64,000 bases of DNA from Spirochaetota bacterium (GTDB taxonomy: Bacteria > Spirochaetota > UBA12135 > COTS27 > JAFLEE01): positions 1-64,000 of the forward strand of contig JAFLEE010000007.1 of NCBI GenBank assembly GCA_017302015.1. The letters are read 5' to 3'. The translations under genes and the position numbers were made by a program. Numbering within the stretch: the first letter of the stretch is position 1; each line of letters begins with the position of its first letter. The notes below the pieces were generated by a model. The model made no database searches and was not told where the DNA came from. It saw only the letters and a list, made by a program, of their open reading frames with translations. Positions 16,985 to 25,595 of the stretch are shown here, piece by piece.

Positions 16985-18928
16985 ATGAAAAATCTGGCCC
17001 CCCTGCCCTTCACCGCCGTCGCCCTCACCGAGGGATTCTGGAAATCGCGCCAGGAGGTGAACCGAAAAGCCACCCTCCCCGCCGAATATCGGCAATGCGA
17101 TGAGACGGGCCGCCTCGCCGCCTTAGACCTCGCCTGGAAGCCGGGAGCCCCGAACAAACCCCACCCCTTTTGGGATTCGGATACGGCGAAATGGCTCGAG
17201 GCGGCGAGTTATTCCCTGGCCACCCATCCCGACGCGGCCCTGGAAGGCCTGGTGGACGGGGTCATCCGACGCCTCGAGAAGGCCCAGATGGAGGATGGCT
17301 ACCTCAATTCCTATTTCCAGAATGTCGCCCCCGAAAAACGCTGGACGAACCTCCGGGACCAGCACGAACTCTATTGCGCGGGGCACCTGATGGAGGCCGC
17401 CGTGGCCCATTTCCGGGCCACGGGGAAGGCGACGCTCCTGGGCGTGATGCGCCGCTTCGCCGACCATATCGACCGGGTGTTCGGGCCGAAGCCCGGGCAG
17501 AAGCGTGGGTATTGCGGGCACGAAGAGATCGAACTGGCCCTGGTGAAACTCCACGGGGCCACCGGGGAGAAGCGCTACCTGGATCTCGCAAAGTTCTTCG
17601 TGGACGAGCGAGGCCGCCGGCCCCATTATTTCGAGGAGGAGGCCAAGGCCCGGGGCGAGGATCCCGGGGCGCGACACCGGTCCCATGAGCGGGAGCCCTT
17701 CGGGTATTACCAGGCGGGTCGCCCCGCGCGCGACCTCATGCGCGTGGAGGGCCACGCGGTGCGGGCGATGTACCTCTACTGCGCCATGGCCGACCTCGCC
17801 CGGGAATATGGCGACCGGGCCCTCTTCGCCGCCTGCGTGCGCTTATGGCGCCACGCGACGGAGAAGAACCTCTACCTCACCGGCGGGATCGGGAGTTCCA
17901 AGGCCAACGAGGGATTCACATTCGATTACGACCTCCCCAACGAGACGGCTTACGCGGAAACCTGCGCCAATATCGGGCTCACCTTCTGGGCCCACCGCAT
18001 GTTCGCGCTCACCGGGGGAGGCTCGTACCTCGACGTCATGGAGCGCGCCCTCTACAACGGCGTGGCCAGCGGCGTGTCCCTGGACGGCCGCCATTTCTTC
18101 TACGACAATAAGCTCGCGGCCCTCGGCGGCGGGCGCGACCAGCACGTCGACGGGGCGGCCGGAAAGCACCACCGGCGCGACTGGTTCGGCTGCTCGTGCT
18201 GCCCGCCCAATGTGGCGCGCCTCTTCGCTTCCCTCGGCGGCTACCTCTACGCCAGCGGGAAGGATGGCCTCTACGTGAATCTCTACGCGGATAGCCGCGC
18301 CCTCTTCGCCGAACAGGGCGTACTCCTCACCCAAAAGACGCGATACCCGTGGGATGGGGAAGTGACCCTGGAGATCTCCTTCCCGAAGTCGGGCGGTCAA
18401 ACAAAAGGGCCAAGTTTCCGCGCCTTCAAACTCCATCTGCGCATCCCCGGTTGGTGCCGTTCCTTTTCCGTGAAGGTGAACGGGATGAAGGTGGCTGGCC
18501 CCAAGCTGGTGGATGGGTTCATCGCGCTGGAGCGCCCCTGGAAGGCCGGCGACCGGGTCACCCTGGATCTCGCCATGCCCGTCGAGCGCGTCTATTGCCA
18601 CCCCTCGGTTCGCCAGAACCTCGGCCGTGTCGCCCTCCAGCGCGGCCCCGTGGTCTATTGCCTAGAGGAAGTCGACCACAAAGCCCCGGTGCAAAACCTC
18701 TCCATCCCTGACACGGGAAAACTCCGAACCGCTTGGAAGCCGAAACTTCTGGGGGGGATCGTCGTCATCCAGGGTCCGGCTCAGTACTCTTCCCCCGAAA
18801 CTTGGGGGAAGGGGCTCTACCAGCCCACCGCCCCGAAAACCCATCCCACGACGTTCACGGCAATTCCTTACTGCGTATGGGATAACCGGAAGAAAGGGGG
18901 GATGACGGTGTGGATCGAGCGGGGCTAG
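16985..18928 (+). CDS. Glycoside hydrolase family 127 (DUF1680), probable beta-L-arabinofuranosidase
   Basis: A 647-residue enzyme with an (alpha/alpha)6 barrel followed by beta-sandwich domains. The residues that form the zinc-thiolate active site of HypBA1, as known for GH127, all align: Glu309 (acid/base, KANEGF), Glu325 and Cys327 (AETC), Cys405 (nucleophile) and Cys406 (GCSCCPPN). It would release L-arabinofuranose from the non-reducing ends of oligosaccharides. No signal peptide, so cytoplasmic. GGAGG lies 5 bases upstream of the ATG. Divergent from an AraC regulator; the isomerase at 45692 could be metabolically downstream. Some GH127 members act on other sugars, so beta-L-arabinofuranoside is the likely but not certain substrate. 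Confidence 0.9.
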   Translation: MKNLAPLPFTAVALTEGFWKSRQEVNRKATLPAEYRQCDETGRLAALDLAWKPGAPNKPHPFWDSDTAKWLEAASYSLATHPDAALEGLVDGVIRRLEKAQMEDGYLNSYFQNVAPEKRWTNLRDQHELYCAGHLMEAAVAHFRATGKATLLGVMRRFADHIDRVFGPKPGQKRGYCGHEEIELALVKLHGATGEKRYLDLAKFFVDERGRRPHYFEEEAKARGEDPGARHRSHEREPFGYYQAGRPARDLMRVEGHAVRAMYLYCAMADLAREYGDRALFAACVRLWRHATEKNLYLTGGIGSSKANEGFTFDYDLPNETAYAETCANIGLTFWAHRMFALTGGGSYLDVMERALYNGVASGVSLDGRHFFYDNKLAALGGGRDQHVDGAAGKHHRRDWFGCSCCPPNVARLFASLGGYLYASGKDGLYVNLYADSRALFAEQGVLLTQKTRYPWDGEVTLEISFPKSGGQTKGPSFRAFKLHLRIPGWCRSFSVKVNGMKVAGPKLVDGFIALERPWKAGDRVTLDLAMPVERVYCHPSVRQNLGRVALQRGPVVYCLEEVDHKAPVQNLSIPDTGKLRTAWKPKLLGGIVVIQGPAQYSSPETWGKGLYQPTAPKTHPTTFTAIPYCVWDNRKKGGMTVWIERG

Positions 18929-18954
18929 GCCGGGAGTCGGAACCTTGCTTAGGC

Positions 18955-18988
18955 TTGTTTTGCTCAGAAAAATGGCTAAATTTGGGCC
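18955..18988 (+). promoter_or_regulatory. Predicted leaderless promoter of the photolyase gene
   Basis: TTGTTT (18955-18960), 16 bases, TAAATT (18977-18982), then 6 bases to the ATG at 18989. Confidence 0.4.
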
Positions 18989-20293
18989 ATGTCCCTCGCC
19001 ATCCACTGGTTCCGCCGCGATCTGCGCTTCGAGGACCACCGGGCGCTCCAGGCGGCGCTCGCGGGGGACCATCCCGTATTGCCCCTTTTTATTTTCGATA
19101 CGGGGCTCCTCGCCGCGCTGAAGAATCCCCACGACGCCCGGGTCGCCTTCATCCACCGCACGCTCGCTTCCCTCAAGGAAACGGCCCGGACCCATGGTTC
19201 CGATCTCCTCGTGCGCGTGGGGGATCCGGTGGAAGTCTGGGCCGCGCTCCTGGGGGAGTTCCCGGTCGCCGCGGCCTACGCGGCGGAGGATTACGAGCCG
19301 GCCGCCCGCAGGCGCGATGGCGCGGTCGCCCGACTCCTTGCCGAGAAGGGCATCCCCTTCAACCTGGTGAAGGATCAGGTTCTGTTCGCGAAGGACGAAG
19401 TGGTGAAGGGGGATGGGAAACCCTACACCATCTATACCCCCTACTCCCGATCCCACCTGGCGAGGCTGACGGAATCGGACCTCGCCGAAGCGCCCATCGG
19501 CCGCAGCCTTAGGCGGCTCCACAAGACGGGGAACAAGCCCCTGCCCTTCCCCGCCCTCGCGGACCTAGGATTCAAGGACGGAACGATCGCGATTCCGCCC
19601 ATCCGCCTCGAAGGCCCGCGCCTGGCCGCCTACGGGGAACGCCGCGACCGCATGGACGTGGACGGCACCACGCGCCTCGGCGTCCACCTGCGTTTCGGTA
19701 CCGTCTCGATCCGCCGGGCGATGCGCGCGGCCATGCCGAAGAGCGACGTCTTCGCCAAGGAACTGGTTTGGCGAGATTTCTTCTCCCAGATCCTCTACCA
19801 CTTTCCAAGGGTCGAGGCTCATTCATTCCACGAGGTCGGGGACCGCGTCGCCTGGCGGCGCGATCCCGGAGGCTTTCGCGCCTGGTGCGAGGGCCGCACG
19901 GGTTACCCCCTGGTCGACGCGGGCATGCGGGAATTGGCCGAGACCGGCCACATGCACAATCGGGTGCGCATGGTGGCGGCGAGTTTCCTCACCAAGCATC
20001 TCCTCATCCATTGGAAGGAGGGGCAAGCCTGGTTCGCCCGACACCTTTTGGATTTCGACCTCGCCAGCAATAACGGCAATTGGCAATGGGCGGCAGGTAC
20101 GGGCTGCGATGCCGCGCCGTATTTCCGCATCTTCAACCCCGCCGCCCAGGCCAAGCGCTTCGATCCCGAGGGGATCTATGTGAGGCGTTGGGTGGCGGAA
20201 CTGGGGACTTCGGCCTACCCCCAACCGATCGTGGAGCACGAGGCGGCGAGGAACCGCGTGCTGGCGGCGTGGGGAAAGGCTCGGGAGACGTGA
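18989..20293 (+). CDS. phrB: Deoxyribodipyrimidine photolyase (class I)
   Basis: A 434-residue DNA-repair flavoprotein that uses light to reverse cyclobutane pyrimidine dimers. The N-terminal antenna domain opens with HWFRRDLRFEDHRAL; the FAD-binding helical domain shows ELVWRDFFSQILYHFP, MHNRVRMVAASFLTKHLLIHW and NNGNWQWAAGTGCDAAPYFR, all standard for class I photolyases. The length is a little short of the usual 450-480. There is no Shine-Dalgarno sequence; TAAATT lies 6 bases before the ATG (leaderless pattern). It stands between the GH127 gene and the sulfur genes with no obvious functional link to either. Confidence 0.93.
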   Translation: MSLAIHWFRRDLRFEDHRALQAALAGDHPVLPLFIFDTGLLAALKNPHDARVAFIHRTLASLKETARTHGSDLLVRVGDPVEVWAALLGEFPVAAAYAAEDYEPAARRRDGAVARLLAEKGIPFNLVKDQVLFAKDEVVKGDGKPYTIYTPYSRSHLARLTESDLAEAPIGRSLRRLHKTGNKPLPFPALADLGFKDGTIAIPPIRLEGPRLAAYGERRDRMDVDGTTRLGVHLRFGTVSIRRAMRAAMPKSDVFAKELVWRDFFSQILYHFPRVEAHSFHEVGDRVAWRRDPGGFRAWCEGRTGYPLVDAGMRELAETGHMHNRVRMVAASFLTKHLLIHWKEGQAWFARHLLDFDLASNNGNWQWAAGTGCDAAPYFRIFNPAAQAKRFDPEGIYVRRWVAELGTSAYPQPIVEHEAARNRVLAAWGKARET

Positions 20294-20495
20294 AAACCCG
20301 TAAGGGCCGTGAAGGGAGGGTGGGGATTTTCTCTGGTCTTTTCTATAATTCGTAGAAGTTATAAGCACGAAAAGTGGTCAAAAACAACAAAGCGCTTCGC
20401 GTGGTCGATGGACGCAATCGAGTGAAACGAATCCCCATATTCTCTACCAGTTTGGGATCAGCGATTTTTAATGCTCCCACTCGGATTTTCATTTC

Positions 20496-20534
20496 CTATT
20501 GACTATTTTATCAATAGACTATATAATCTATTAT
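20496..20534 (+). promoter_or_regulatory. Strong promoter of the sulfhydrylase gene with overlapping sulfur-regulon palindrome
   Basis: TTGACT (20499-20504), a 17-base spacer and TATAAT (20522-20527) make a near-consensus promoter. The palindrome ATAGACTATATAATCTAT (20514-20531) covers the -10 box, and an upstream repeat CTATTG-N10-CAATAG (20496-20517) covers the -35. The same 18-bp palindrome type overlaps the -10 boxes of cysH and cysT, so it is probably a repressor operator. The rest of the 274-base gap after the photolyase gene shows nothing else. Confidence 0.7.
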
Positions 20535-20567
20535 AAATCACACGCCGGTTGGCGATAGGAGACTCCC

Positions 20568-21854
20568 ATGTCCGAGTTCAAGCAGGAAACACTGGCCCTT
20601 CATGCAGGGCAGGATATCGACGGCACCTTCAGCCGCGGAGTTCCCCTCTACCGCACATCCTCCTACCTCTTTAAAAATGCCGAGCATGCGGCCAATCTCT
20701 TCGGCCTGCGCGAATTGGGCAATATCTACACCCGCCTCATGAACCCCACCCACGATGTGCTGGAAAAAAGGGTGGCGGCGCTGGAAGGCGGGGCGGCGGC
20801 CCTGGCCGTGGCGTCGGGCACCTCGGCGATCTTCTACGCCATCATCAATATCGCCAAAAGCGGCGACGAGATCGTCTCGGCCAATAACCTCTATGGCGGC
20901 ACCTACACCCAGTTCCACGATATCCTGCCCCATTTCGGGATCACCGTGAAGTTCGTCGATCCGCGGAGTGCGGAGAACTTCGAGAAGGCGATCACCCCGA
21001 AGACCCGTGCGATCTTCGTGGAGACCATCGGCAACCCGTACCTCGATGTCGTCGACCTCGAGGCGGTGGGCAAGGTGGCCAAGAAGCACCACATCCCCCT
21101 CATCGCCGACGCCACCTTCTCCACCCCCTTCCTCACCCGGCCCTTCGATTACGGCGTCGACATCGTCGCCCACAGCCTCACCAAATGGCTCGGAGGCCAC
21201 GGCACCGGCATCGGCGGGATCCTCGTGGAGAAGGGCGGCTTCGATTGGACCGACAAGAAATTCTCCCTCTTCACCGAGCCCGAGCCGTCCTACCACGGCC
21301 TGCGCTTCGGCATCGACCTGCCGGAACCCCTTAAGCCCGTGGCGTTTTCCATCCGCGCGCGCACCGTGCCGCTGCGCAATCTGGGCGCGGCCATCAGCCC
21401 CGACAACGCGTGGATCTTCCTGCAGGGGATCGAAACCCTCCCCCTTCGCATGGAGCGCCATAGCCAGAATGCCATTCTGGTGGCCCAGCACCTGAAGAAG
21501 CACGCCAAGGTTTCATGGGTGCGCTACCCCGGCCTGGCGGACGACCCGGCCCACGCCGTGGCGAAAAAGCAATCGCCCCGAAATCTCTTCGGGGGGATGG
21601 TGGTCTTCGGCATCAAGGGCGGCGCGCAGGCCGGCGCCAAGTTCATCGACCACCTGCGCCTCTTCAGCCACGTGGCCAATGTGGGGGACGCCAAGAGCCT
21701 GGCCATCCACCCGGCGACCACCACCCATTCCCAACTTTCCCCCGAGCAGCAGAAGGAGGGCGGCATCACCCCCGATCTCGTGCGCCTTTCCGTCGGCCTC
21801 GAGCATATCGACGATATCCTCGCCGACCTGGACGAGGCGCTTTCGAAAGCCTAA
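20568..21854 (+). CDS. metY: O-acetylhomoserine sulfhydrylase (PLP-dependent Cys/Met metabolism enzyme)
   Basis: A 428-residue PLP enzyme of the cystathionine gamma-synthase superfamily. The PLP lysine is in HSLTKWLGGHGTGIGG; NIYTRLMNPTHDVLEKR, LEGGAAALAVASGTSA and NPYLDVVDLE are the usual landmarks. The length and the GHGTGIGG run match the MetY (O-acetylhomoserine sulfhydrylase) branch, which makes homocysteine directly from O-acetylhomoserine and sulfide, rather than the shorter MetB. Sulfide would come from the sulfate reduction genes at 25596-31693. GGAG lies 8 bases before the ATG. Monocistronic: own strong promoter and a terminator right after the stop. O-acetylserine or O-succinylhomoserine could be alternative substrates. 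Confidence 0.88.
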   Translation: MSEFKQETLALHAGQDIDGTFSRGVPLYRTSSYLFKNAEHAANLFGLRELGNIYTRLMNPTHDVLEKRVAALEGGAAALAVASGTSAIFYAIINIAKSGDEIVSANNLYGGTYTQFHDILPHFGITVKFVDPRSAENFEKAITPKTRAIFVETIGNPYLDVVDLEAVGKVAKKHHIPLIADATFSTPFLTRPFDYGVDIVAHSLTKWLGGHGTGIGGILVEKGGFDWTDKKFSLFTEPEPSYHGLRFGIDLPEPLKPVAFSIRARTVPLRNLGAAISPDNAWIFLQGIETLPLRMERHSQNAILVAQHLKKHAKVSWVRYPGLADDPAHAVAKKQSPRNLFGGMVVFGIKGGAQAGAKFIDHLRLFSHVANVGDAKSLAIHPATTTHSQLSPEQQKEGGITPDLVRLSVGLEHIDDILADLDEALSKA

Positions 21855-21879
21855 AACAGAGGATTCCCCCCGAAGAAGA

Positions 21880-21923
21880 CCCCCTTTCTCCGATTGGCCA
21901 TCGGAGGAAGGGGGATTTTTTTT
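21880..21923 (+). terminator. Rho-independent terminator after the sulfhydrylase gene
   Basis: A 15-base stem (21880-21894 with 21900-21914, one internal mismatch) has a 5-base loop and is followed by ATTTTTTTT. Confidence 0.9.
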
Positions 21924-22090
21924 GGACTCGGATCCCTGGGGCGCCTATATTCATGCCGCTCGCAAAAACCGTCGAGTCGGATCGCCTCAAATCGGACGGC
22001 GCCGCATGATGCGGCAATAGGCCGGCGGGATGATCGCAGCGACCCCTCTCAATAAAACGGCATCGCACCCAAACGGAGAAAACAGTCCCC

Positions 22091-22690
22091 ATGAAAAACC
22101 TCTTACTCATCTGCGGCCTATTCGTCGCAACGGGGTGCGAAACTACCCGAACCGCGGTGAACCTCGATGCGGCCCAAGAAGTGAAAACGGTCGCGGTGCT
22201 CCCCTTCGACCTTGAAGCGGGCCTCTCGCCCGAGGCCGCCCGGGATTCCGAGGCCTTCTTCGCCGCCCTCCTCATGCAAAACGGCTTCAAGGTGGTGGAA
22301 CGGGAGCGCATGGGCGCGATCCTCAAGGAACAGGCCCTCTCGGCATCGGGGCTCACCGGGGCCGACACCCTCAAATTGGGCGAACTCGCCCACGCCGACG
22401 CCCTCCTGTTCGGGAAGGTCCTCAAAAACCAGGAGGGGAAAAAGACGGTGAGCGAGACCGACAGCAACGGGCAGTCGGTGGAAGCCCAGCGGCGCTTCTA
22501 TGATTTCAAACTTTCCGTTCGCCTGGTCCGCTCCCAAGCGGGCGAGACCGTGTTCTCCCAAGTGAACCAGATCGCCGAGAGGGTCCAGGATCCGAAGTTC
22601 ATCTTCCCGGATGACCTCTCGGCCTGGCGCGCGATGGTCCTCGATGGGATGGGTCGCGACCTGAAGAAGGCCCTCAAAAAAAAGAAATAG
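22091..22690 (+). CDS. CsgG/LpoB-like lipoprotein
   Basis: A 199-residue exported lipoprotein with the lipobox ATGC at residues 13-16 (Cys16 lipidated). The mature part begins VAVLPFDLEAG and continues FKVVERERMGAILKEQALSASGLTG, the pattern of CsgG/LpoB/TolB-N-like domains, which appear in curli secretion pores and in peptidoglycan synthase activators. At about 180 mature residues with no amyloid-secretion partners nearby, a LpoB-like or stress-adapter role is as likely as a pore. The C terminus is Lys-rich. It sits inside the sulfur island but has no evident sulfur function. A weak GGAG lies 13 bases upstream of the ATG. Confidence 0.75.
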   Translation: MKNLLLICGLFVATGCETTRTAVNLDAAQEVKTVAVLPFDLEAGLSPEAARDSEAFFAALLMQNGFKVVERERMGAILKEQALSASGLTGADTLKLGELAHADALLFGKVLKNQEGKKTVSETDSNGQSVEAQRRFYDFKLSVRLVRSQAGETVFSQVNQIAERVQDPKFIFPDDLSAWRAMVLDGMGRDLKKALKKKK

Positions 22691-22738
22691 GGGGCGCTCC
22701 CCCCCCGGGGTCGGCTCGGACAACCCCGTGGTTTTTCC

Positions 22739-23464
22739 TTAAATATTGATGCCCAGGAAATCCGCCACGAAGGCGTCGGCGGGGGCCCCGCGGATCTCGC
22801 CGGGGGTTCCGCTCTGGGCGACCTTGCCGTCCCGCAGGATGACCACGCGGTCGGCGAGGTCGAAGGCCTCCTCCTGGTCATGGGTGACGAAAAGGGTCGT
22901 AAGGCGGGTGCTGTCATGGAAGGCCCGAAGCCAGCGGCGGAGCTCCTTGCGCACCTGGGCGTCGAGGGCGCCGAAGGGCTCGTCCAAGAGGAGCACCCGG
23001 GGTTCGACGGCGAGGGCCCGTGCCAAGGCCACCCTCTGGCGCTGCCCCCCCGAGAGTTGAGCGGGAAAATAGCGGTGGTACTCGGCTAATTTGACCCGGC
23101 CGAGGAGGTCCATCACCCGGCGGCGGATCTCCCCCTCGCTCGGCCTCTCGCGTCGGGGCCTCACCCGCAGGCCGAAGGCGATATTCTCGAAGACGCTTAA
23201 GTGCTGGAACAACGCGTAATGCTGGAAAACGAACCCGGCCCGCCGAACGTGGGCCGATTCGCCGGTGACCTCCGTTCCATGGAAATGCACTTCCCCCGAG
23301 TCGGCGGACTCGAGCCCCGCGAGGATCCGAAGGAGCGTCGTTTTCCCCGACCCGCTGGGTCCGAGGAGGGCCACGAGTTCGCCGCTCGCCACCCGCATCC
23401 CCACCTGGTCGAGGACCCTCTGGGCCCCGAATTGCTTGGTGACGGCGAAGGCCTCCAGACTCAT
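22739..23464 (-). CDS. cysA: Sulfate/thiosulfate ABC transporter ATP-binding protein, short form
   Basis: A 241-residue ATPase, last gene of the importer operon cysTWA. Walker [10 protein letters not shown], signature [15 protein letters not shown], Walker B LLLDEP and switch His (FVTHD) are intact, and [20 protein letters not shown] is typical of CysA. Most CysA proteins have about 340-360 residues with a C-terminal TOBE-like regulatory domain; here the chain ends right after the nucleotide-binding domain ([10 protein letters not shown]), so allosteric control by that domain is missing. It overlaps cysW by ATGA (23461-23464), which fixes the start; a longer frame upstream is a shadow of cysW. 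Confidence 0.9.
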   Translation of the reverse strand: MSLEAFAVTKQFGAQRVLDQVGMRVASGELVALLGPSGSGKTTLLRILAGLESADSGEVHFHGTEVTGESAHVRRAGFVFQHYALFQHLSVFENIAFGLRVRPRRERPSEGEIRRRVMDLLGRVKLAEYHRYFPAQLSGGQRQRVALARALAVEPRVLLLDEPFGALDAQVRKELRRWLRAFHDSTRLTTLFVTHDQEEAFDLADRVVILRDGKVAQSGTPGEIRGAPADAFVADFLGINI

Positions 23465-24324
23465 GGCGCCTCCGCGAAATCGCGGCGCACGGCGGCGAGG
23501 GCGAGTCGCTGCCGCCACTCCACCCAAGCTTTTACCCCCAGGGTCGCCAGGGCGAGGAGCGTAAGGAGGGTGGCCACCGCGAACGCCGCCTGCACCTGGT
23601 ATTCGCTGTAGAGGATCTCGATATGGAGCGGAAGCGTGTTGGTGACACCGCGGATATGGCCGGAAACGACGCTCACGGCACCGAACTCGCCCACCGCCCG
23701 GGCCGTGCAGAGGATCACGCCGTAAAGGAGGCCCCACTGGATCTTGGGCAGGGTCACGCGCCAGAGGACCTGGAACCCGCGGGCCCCCAGGGTGAGGGCC
23801 GCCTCCTCTTCCGCGCGGCCGAGGGACTCCATGAGTGGGAGGACGTTCCGGGCCACGTAGGGGATCGTCACGAAGATCGTCGCCAGAACGATGGCGAAGG
23901 GGGTGAAGATCACGCGGATGCCGAGGGCGGAGAGGGCGGGACCGAGGAGGCCTTGGGCGCCGCAGAGGATGACGTAGAGGAGGCCGCTGACCACGGGAGA
24001 AATCCACAGGGGAAGATCCACGGCGCTCGCGACGAGGCTCTTGCCGGGGAACTCGAAGCGCGCGAGGGCCCAGGCCGTCGCCACGCCGAAGACGAGATTG
24101 AAGGGCACCGCGATGGCGGCGGCGAAAAGGGTGAGGCGCAGGGCATCGAGGGCGTCGGGATGGCGCAGGGCACCGAGGTAGGCTCCGGCCCCTTTGCGCA
24201 GCGCCTCGATGAACACCGTGGCCAAGGGGAGCGCGAGGAGGAGGCCCATGAGCGCCACGACGAGGAGGATGAGGGCCCGGCGCACCCAAACGGGTTCGCC
24301 CGAGGCCGGTCGGTAGGTGGCCAT
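23461..24324 (-). CDS. cysW: Sulfate ABC transporter permease CysW
   Basis: A 287-residue inner-membrane permease with about six membrane segments. The cytoplasmic EAA-type loop that contacts CysA is [22 protein letters not shown], and the C-terminal [19 protein letters not shown] is a signature of CysW. It lies 7 bases after cysT and overlaps cysA by 4 bases. With CysT it forms the sulfate channel fed by the Sbp-like protein encoded at 31777-32793. Confidence 0.92.
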   Translation of the reverse strand: MATYRPASGEPVWVRRALILLVVALMGLLLALPLATVFIEALRKGAGAYLGALRHPDALDALRLTLFAAAIAVPFNLVFGVATAWALARFEFPGKSLVASAVDLPLWISPVVSGLLYVILCGAQGLLGPALSALGIRVIFTPFAIVLATIFVTIPYVARNVLPLMESLGRAEEEAALTLGARGFQVLWRVTLPKIQWGLLYGVILCTARAVGEFGAVSVVSGHIRGVTNTLPLHIEILYSEYQVQAAFAVATLLTLLALATLGVKAWVEWRQRLALAAVRRDFAEAP

Positions 24325-24331
24325 AGGTTTC

Positions 24332-25162
24332 CTAGGCCCCCAGGCGCCGCCGGTTCCAGGCGCTCACCCGATGGAAAACGGCGAGGATGATCACGGAGAA
24401 GAAGAGCATGATCGTCCCCACCGCCGCGGCCCCCGCGTCGTCGTACTGCTCGAGTTTGGAGACGATGAGGAGGGGCACGATCTCGGTCTTGAAGGGGAGG
24501 TTCCCGGCGATGAAGACCACCGAGCCGTATTCCCCCACGCCCCGTCCCAACGCGAGCACGATGCCCGTGAGCCAGGCGGGGAGCACCGCCGGGACCACCA
24601 CCCGCACGATCGTCGACCAGCGACCGGCCCCCAGGCAGGCGGCGGCCTCCTCGTATTCCTTCGGCAGTCCCTGGAGCGCCGGCTGCAAGGTGCGCACGAC
24701 GAAGGGGAAGCCGATGAACGACAAGGCGAGGAAGATGCCCAGGGGCGAATAGGCGGCATGGATGCCCCAACGAAGGAGCGGCCCGCCGAGCCAACCATTG
24801 GGCGCGTAGAGCGCGGTGAGGGCGATGCCCGCCACCGCGGTGGGAAGGGCGATGGGAAGATCGACGAGAGCGTCGAGGAACCGCCGGCCGGGAAATTCAT
24901 AGCGCGTGATCACCCAGGCGGCCAGGCCGCCGATGACGCCGTCGAAGAGCGCCGCCAGGGCGGCCACGCCGAAACTGAGGCGGTAACTGGCGAGAAGGCG
25001 TGGGTCGATGATGGTCTGCCAGGCATGAAGCCAGCCGCCGCTAATGGATTTGAGGACGAGGGCCGCCAGGGGGATTAGGACTAGGAAGCCGAGGACGGTC
25101 AGGGTGATGCCGAGGCTGACTCTGAGGCCTGGGAAGAGGGGGGGACGTGTTTTTCTAATCAT
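24332..25162 (-). CDS. cysT: Sulfate ABC transporter permease CysT (CysU)
   Basis: A 276-residue permease with six predicted membrane segments. The EAA loop is EEAAACLGAGRWSTIVRVVVP, followed by GRGVGEYGSVVFIAGNLP, which is diagnostic of CysT/CysU. First gene of cysTWA. The ATG at 25162 has no Shine-Dalgarno sequence: a promoter (TTGACA, 17 bases, TAGAAT) ends only 10 bases upstream, so the message is nearly leaderless. The sulfur-regulon palindrome overlaps the -10 box, predicting repression when sulfur is plentiful. Confidence 0.92.
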   Translation of the reverse strand: MIRKTRPPLFPGLRVSLGITLTVLGFLVLIPLAALVLKSISGGWLHAWQTIIDPRLLASYRLSFGVAALAALFDGVIGGLAAWVITRYEFPGRRFLDALVDLPIALPTAVAGIALTALYAPNGWLGGPLLRWGIHAAYSPLGIFLALSFIGFPFVVRTLQPALQGLPKEYEEAAACLGAGRWSTIVRVVVPAVLPAWLTGIVLALGRGVGEYGSVVFIAGNLPFKTEIVPLLIVSKLEQYDDAGAAAVGTIMLFFSVIILAVFHRVSAWNRRRLGA

Positions 25163-25201
25163 TAGTATTTATATTCTATCGATTATAAGGCTTTATGTCA
25201 A
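25162..25201 (-). promoter_or_regulatory. cysT promoter with sulfur-regulon palindrome
   Basis: On the minus strand TTGACA (25201-25196), a 17-base spacer and TAGAAT (25178-25173). The palindrome-like sequence read on the plus strand as TTAGTATTTATATTCTAT (25162-25179) matches the operator type ATAG-N10-CTAT in 7 of 8 arm bases and covers the -10 box and transcript start. Confidence 0.6.
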
Positions 25202-25541
25202 TGTGGGTTTTTTGAGGGGGAGCGGGAAGCGGCGTCTTTTTTGGAGGGGAGGAGCGTCGAAAAAGTTTTCGATGAGCTATTATGTGATATTAGCCCACGA
25301 CAAGAATCATTCTAAATCTAGAAATCCATCCACCTAAATCCTATGACATCCTCACCAAACCTCACACCAAGCCAAAACCCTCACGGCGCACCAAACCCGA
25401 CATCCCTAGGCCCAACCGGCAAAATCGCCCTCCCCCCTAGGAGGTTCAGGGGCGCCAAGGGGGGGCTGGTGGCCGTTCTCACCCCGAGCATAGGCGATGT
25501 CCCCGCCTTCGATGGCGAAACAATGTCTGAGAGTCGACCAC
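25202..25541. other. Intergenic stretch between divergent cysT and cysH promoters
   Basis: No convincing gene or RNA is seen. An 80-codon open frame at 25343-25585 is rejected: it is Pro/Ser-rich, has no ribosome-binding site and ends inside the cysH promoter. Confidence 0.6.
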
Positions 25542-25576
25542 TTGACGCAGCTTCCCATATAGTATATATTGTCTAT
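25542..25576 (+). promoter_or_regulatory. cysHDNG-sir promoter with sulfur-regulon palindrome
   Basis: TTGACG (25542-25547), a 17-base spacer and TATATT (25565-25570). ATAGTATATATTGTCTAT (25559-25576) has perfect ATAG/CTAT arms with a 10-base spacer, as at the sulfhydrylase promoter, and overlaps the -10 box. Confidence 0.65.
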
Positions 25577-25595
25577 AGCCTTTAGGATGTTTTGA

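Noticed and set aside
20294-20567. SAM or other riboswitch before the sulfhydrylase gene
   Set aside because: The mapped promoter leaves a leader of only about 35 bases, too short for a SAM riboswitch, and no conserved aptamer pairing is seen.
22091-22690. Curli secretion pore CsgG
   Set aside because: The domain is alike, but it is shorter than CsgG and no curli subunits or CsgE/F genes are nearby; called CsgG/LpoB-like only.
23465-24289. N-terminal extension of cysA
   Set aside because: Arg/Pro-rich shadow of cysW; the ABC domain begins at 23464 with an ATGA overlap.
25343-25585. 80-residue frame between cysT and cysH
   Set aside because: No ribosome-binding site, low-complexity start, and it ends inside the cysH promoter.
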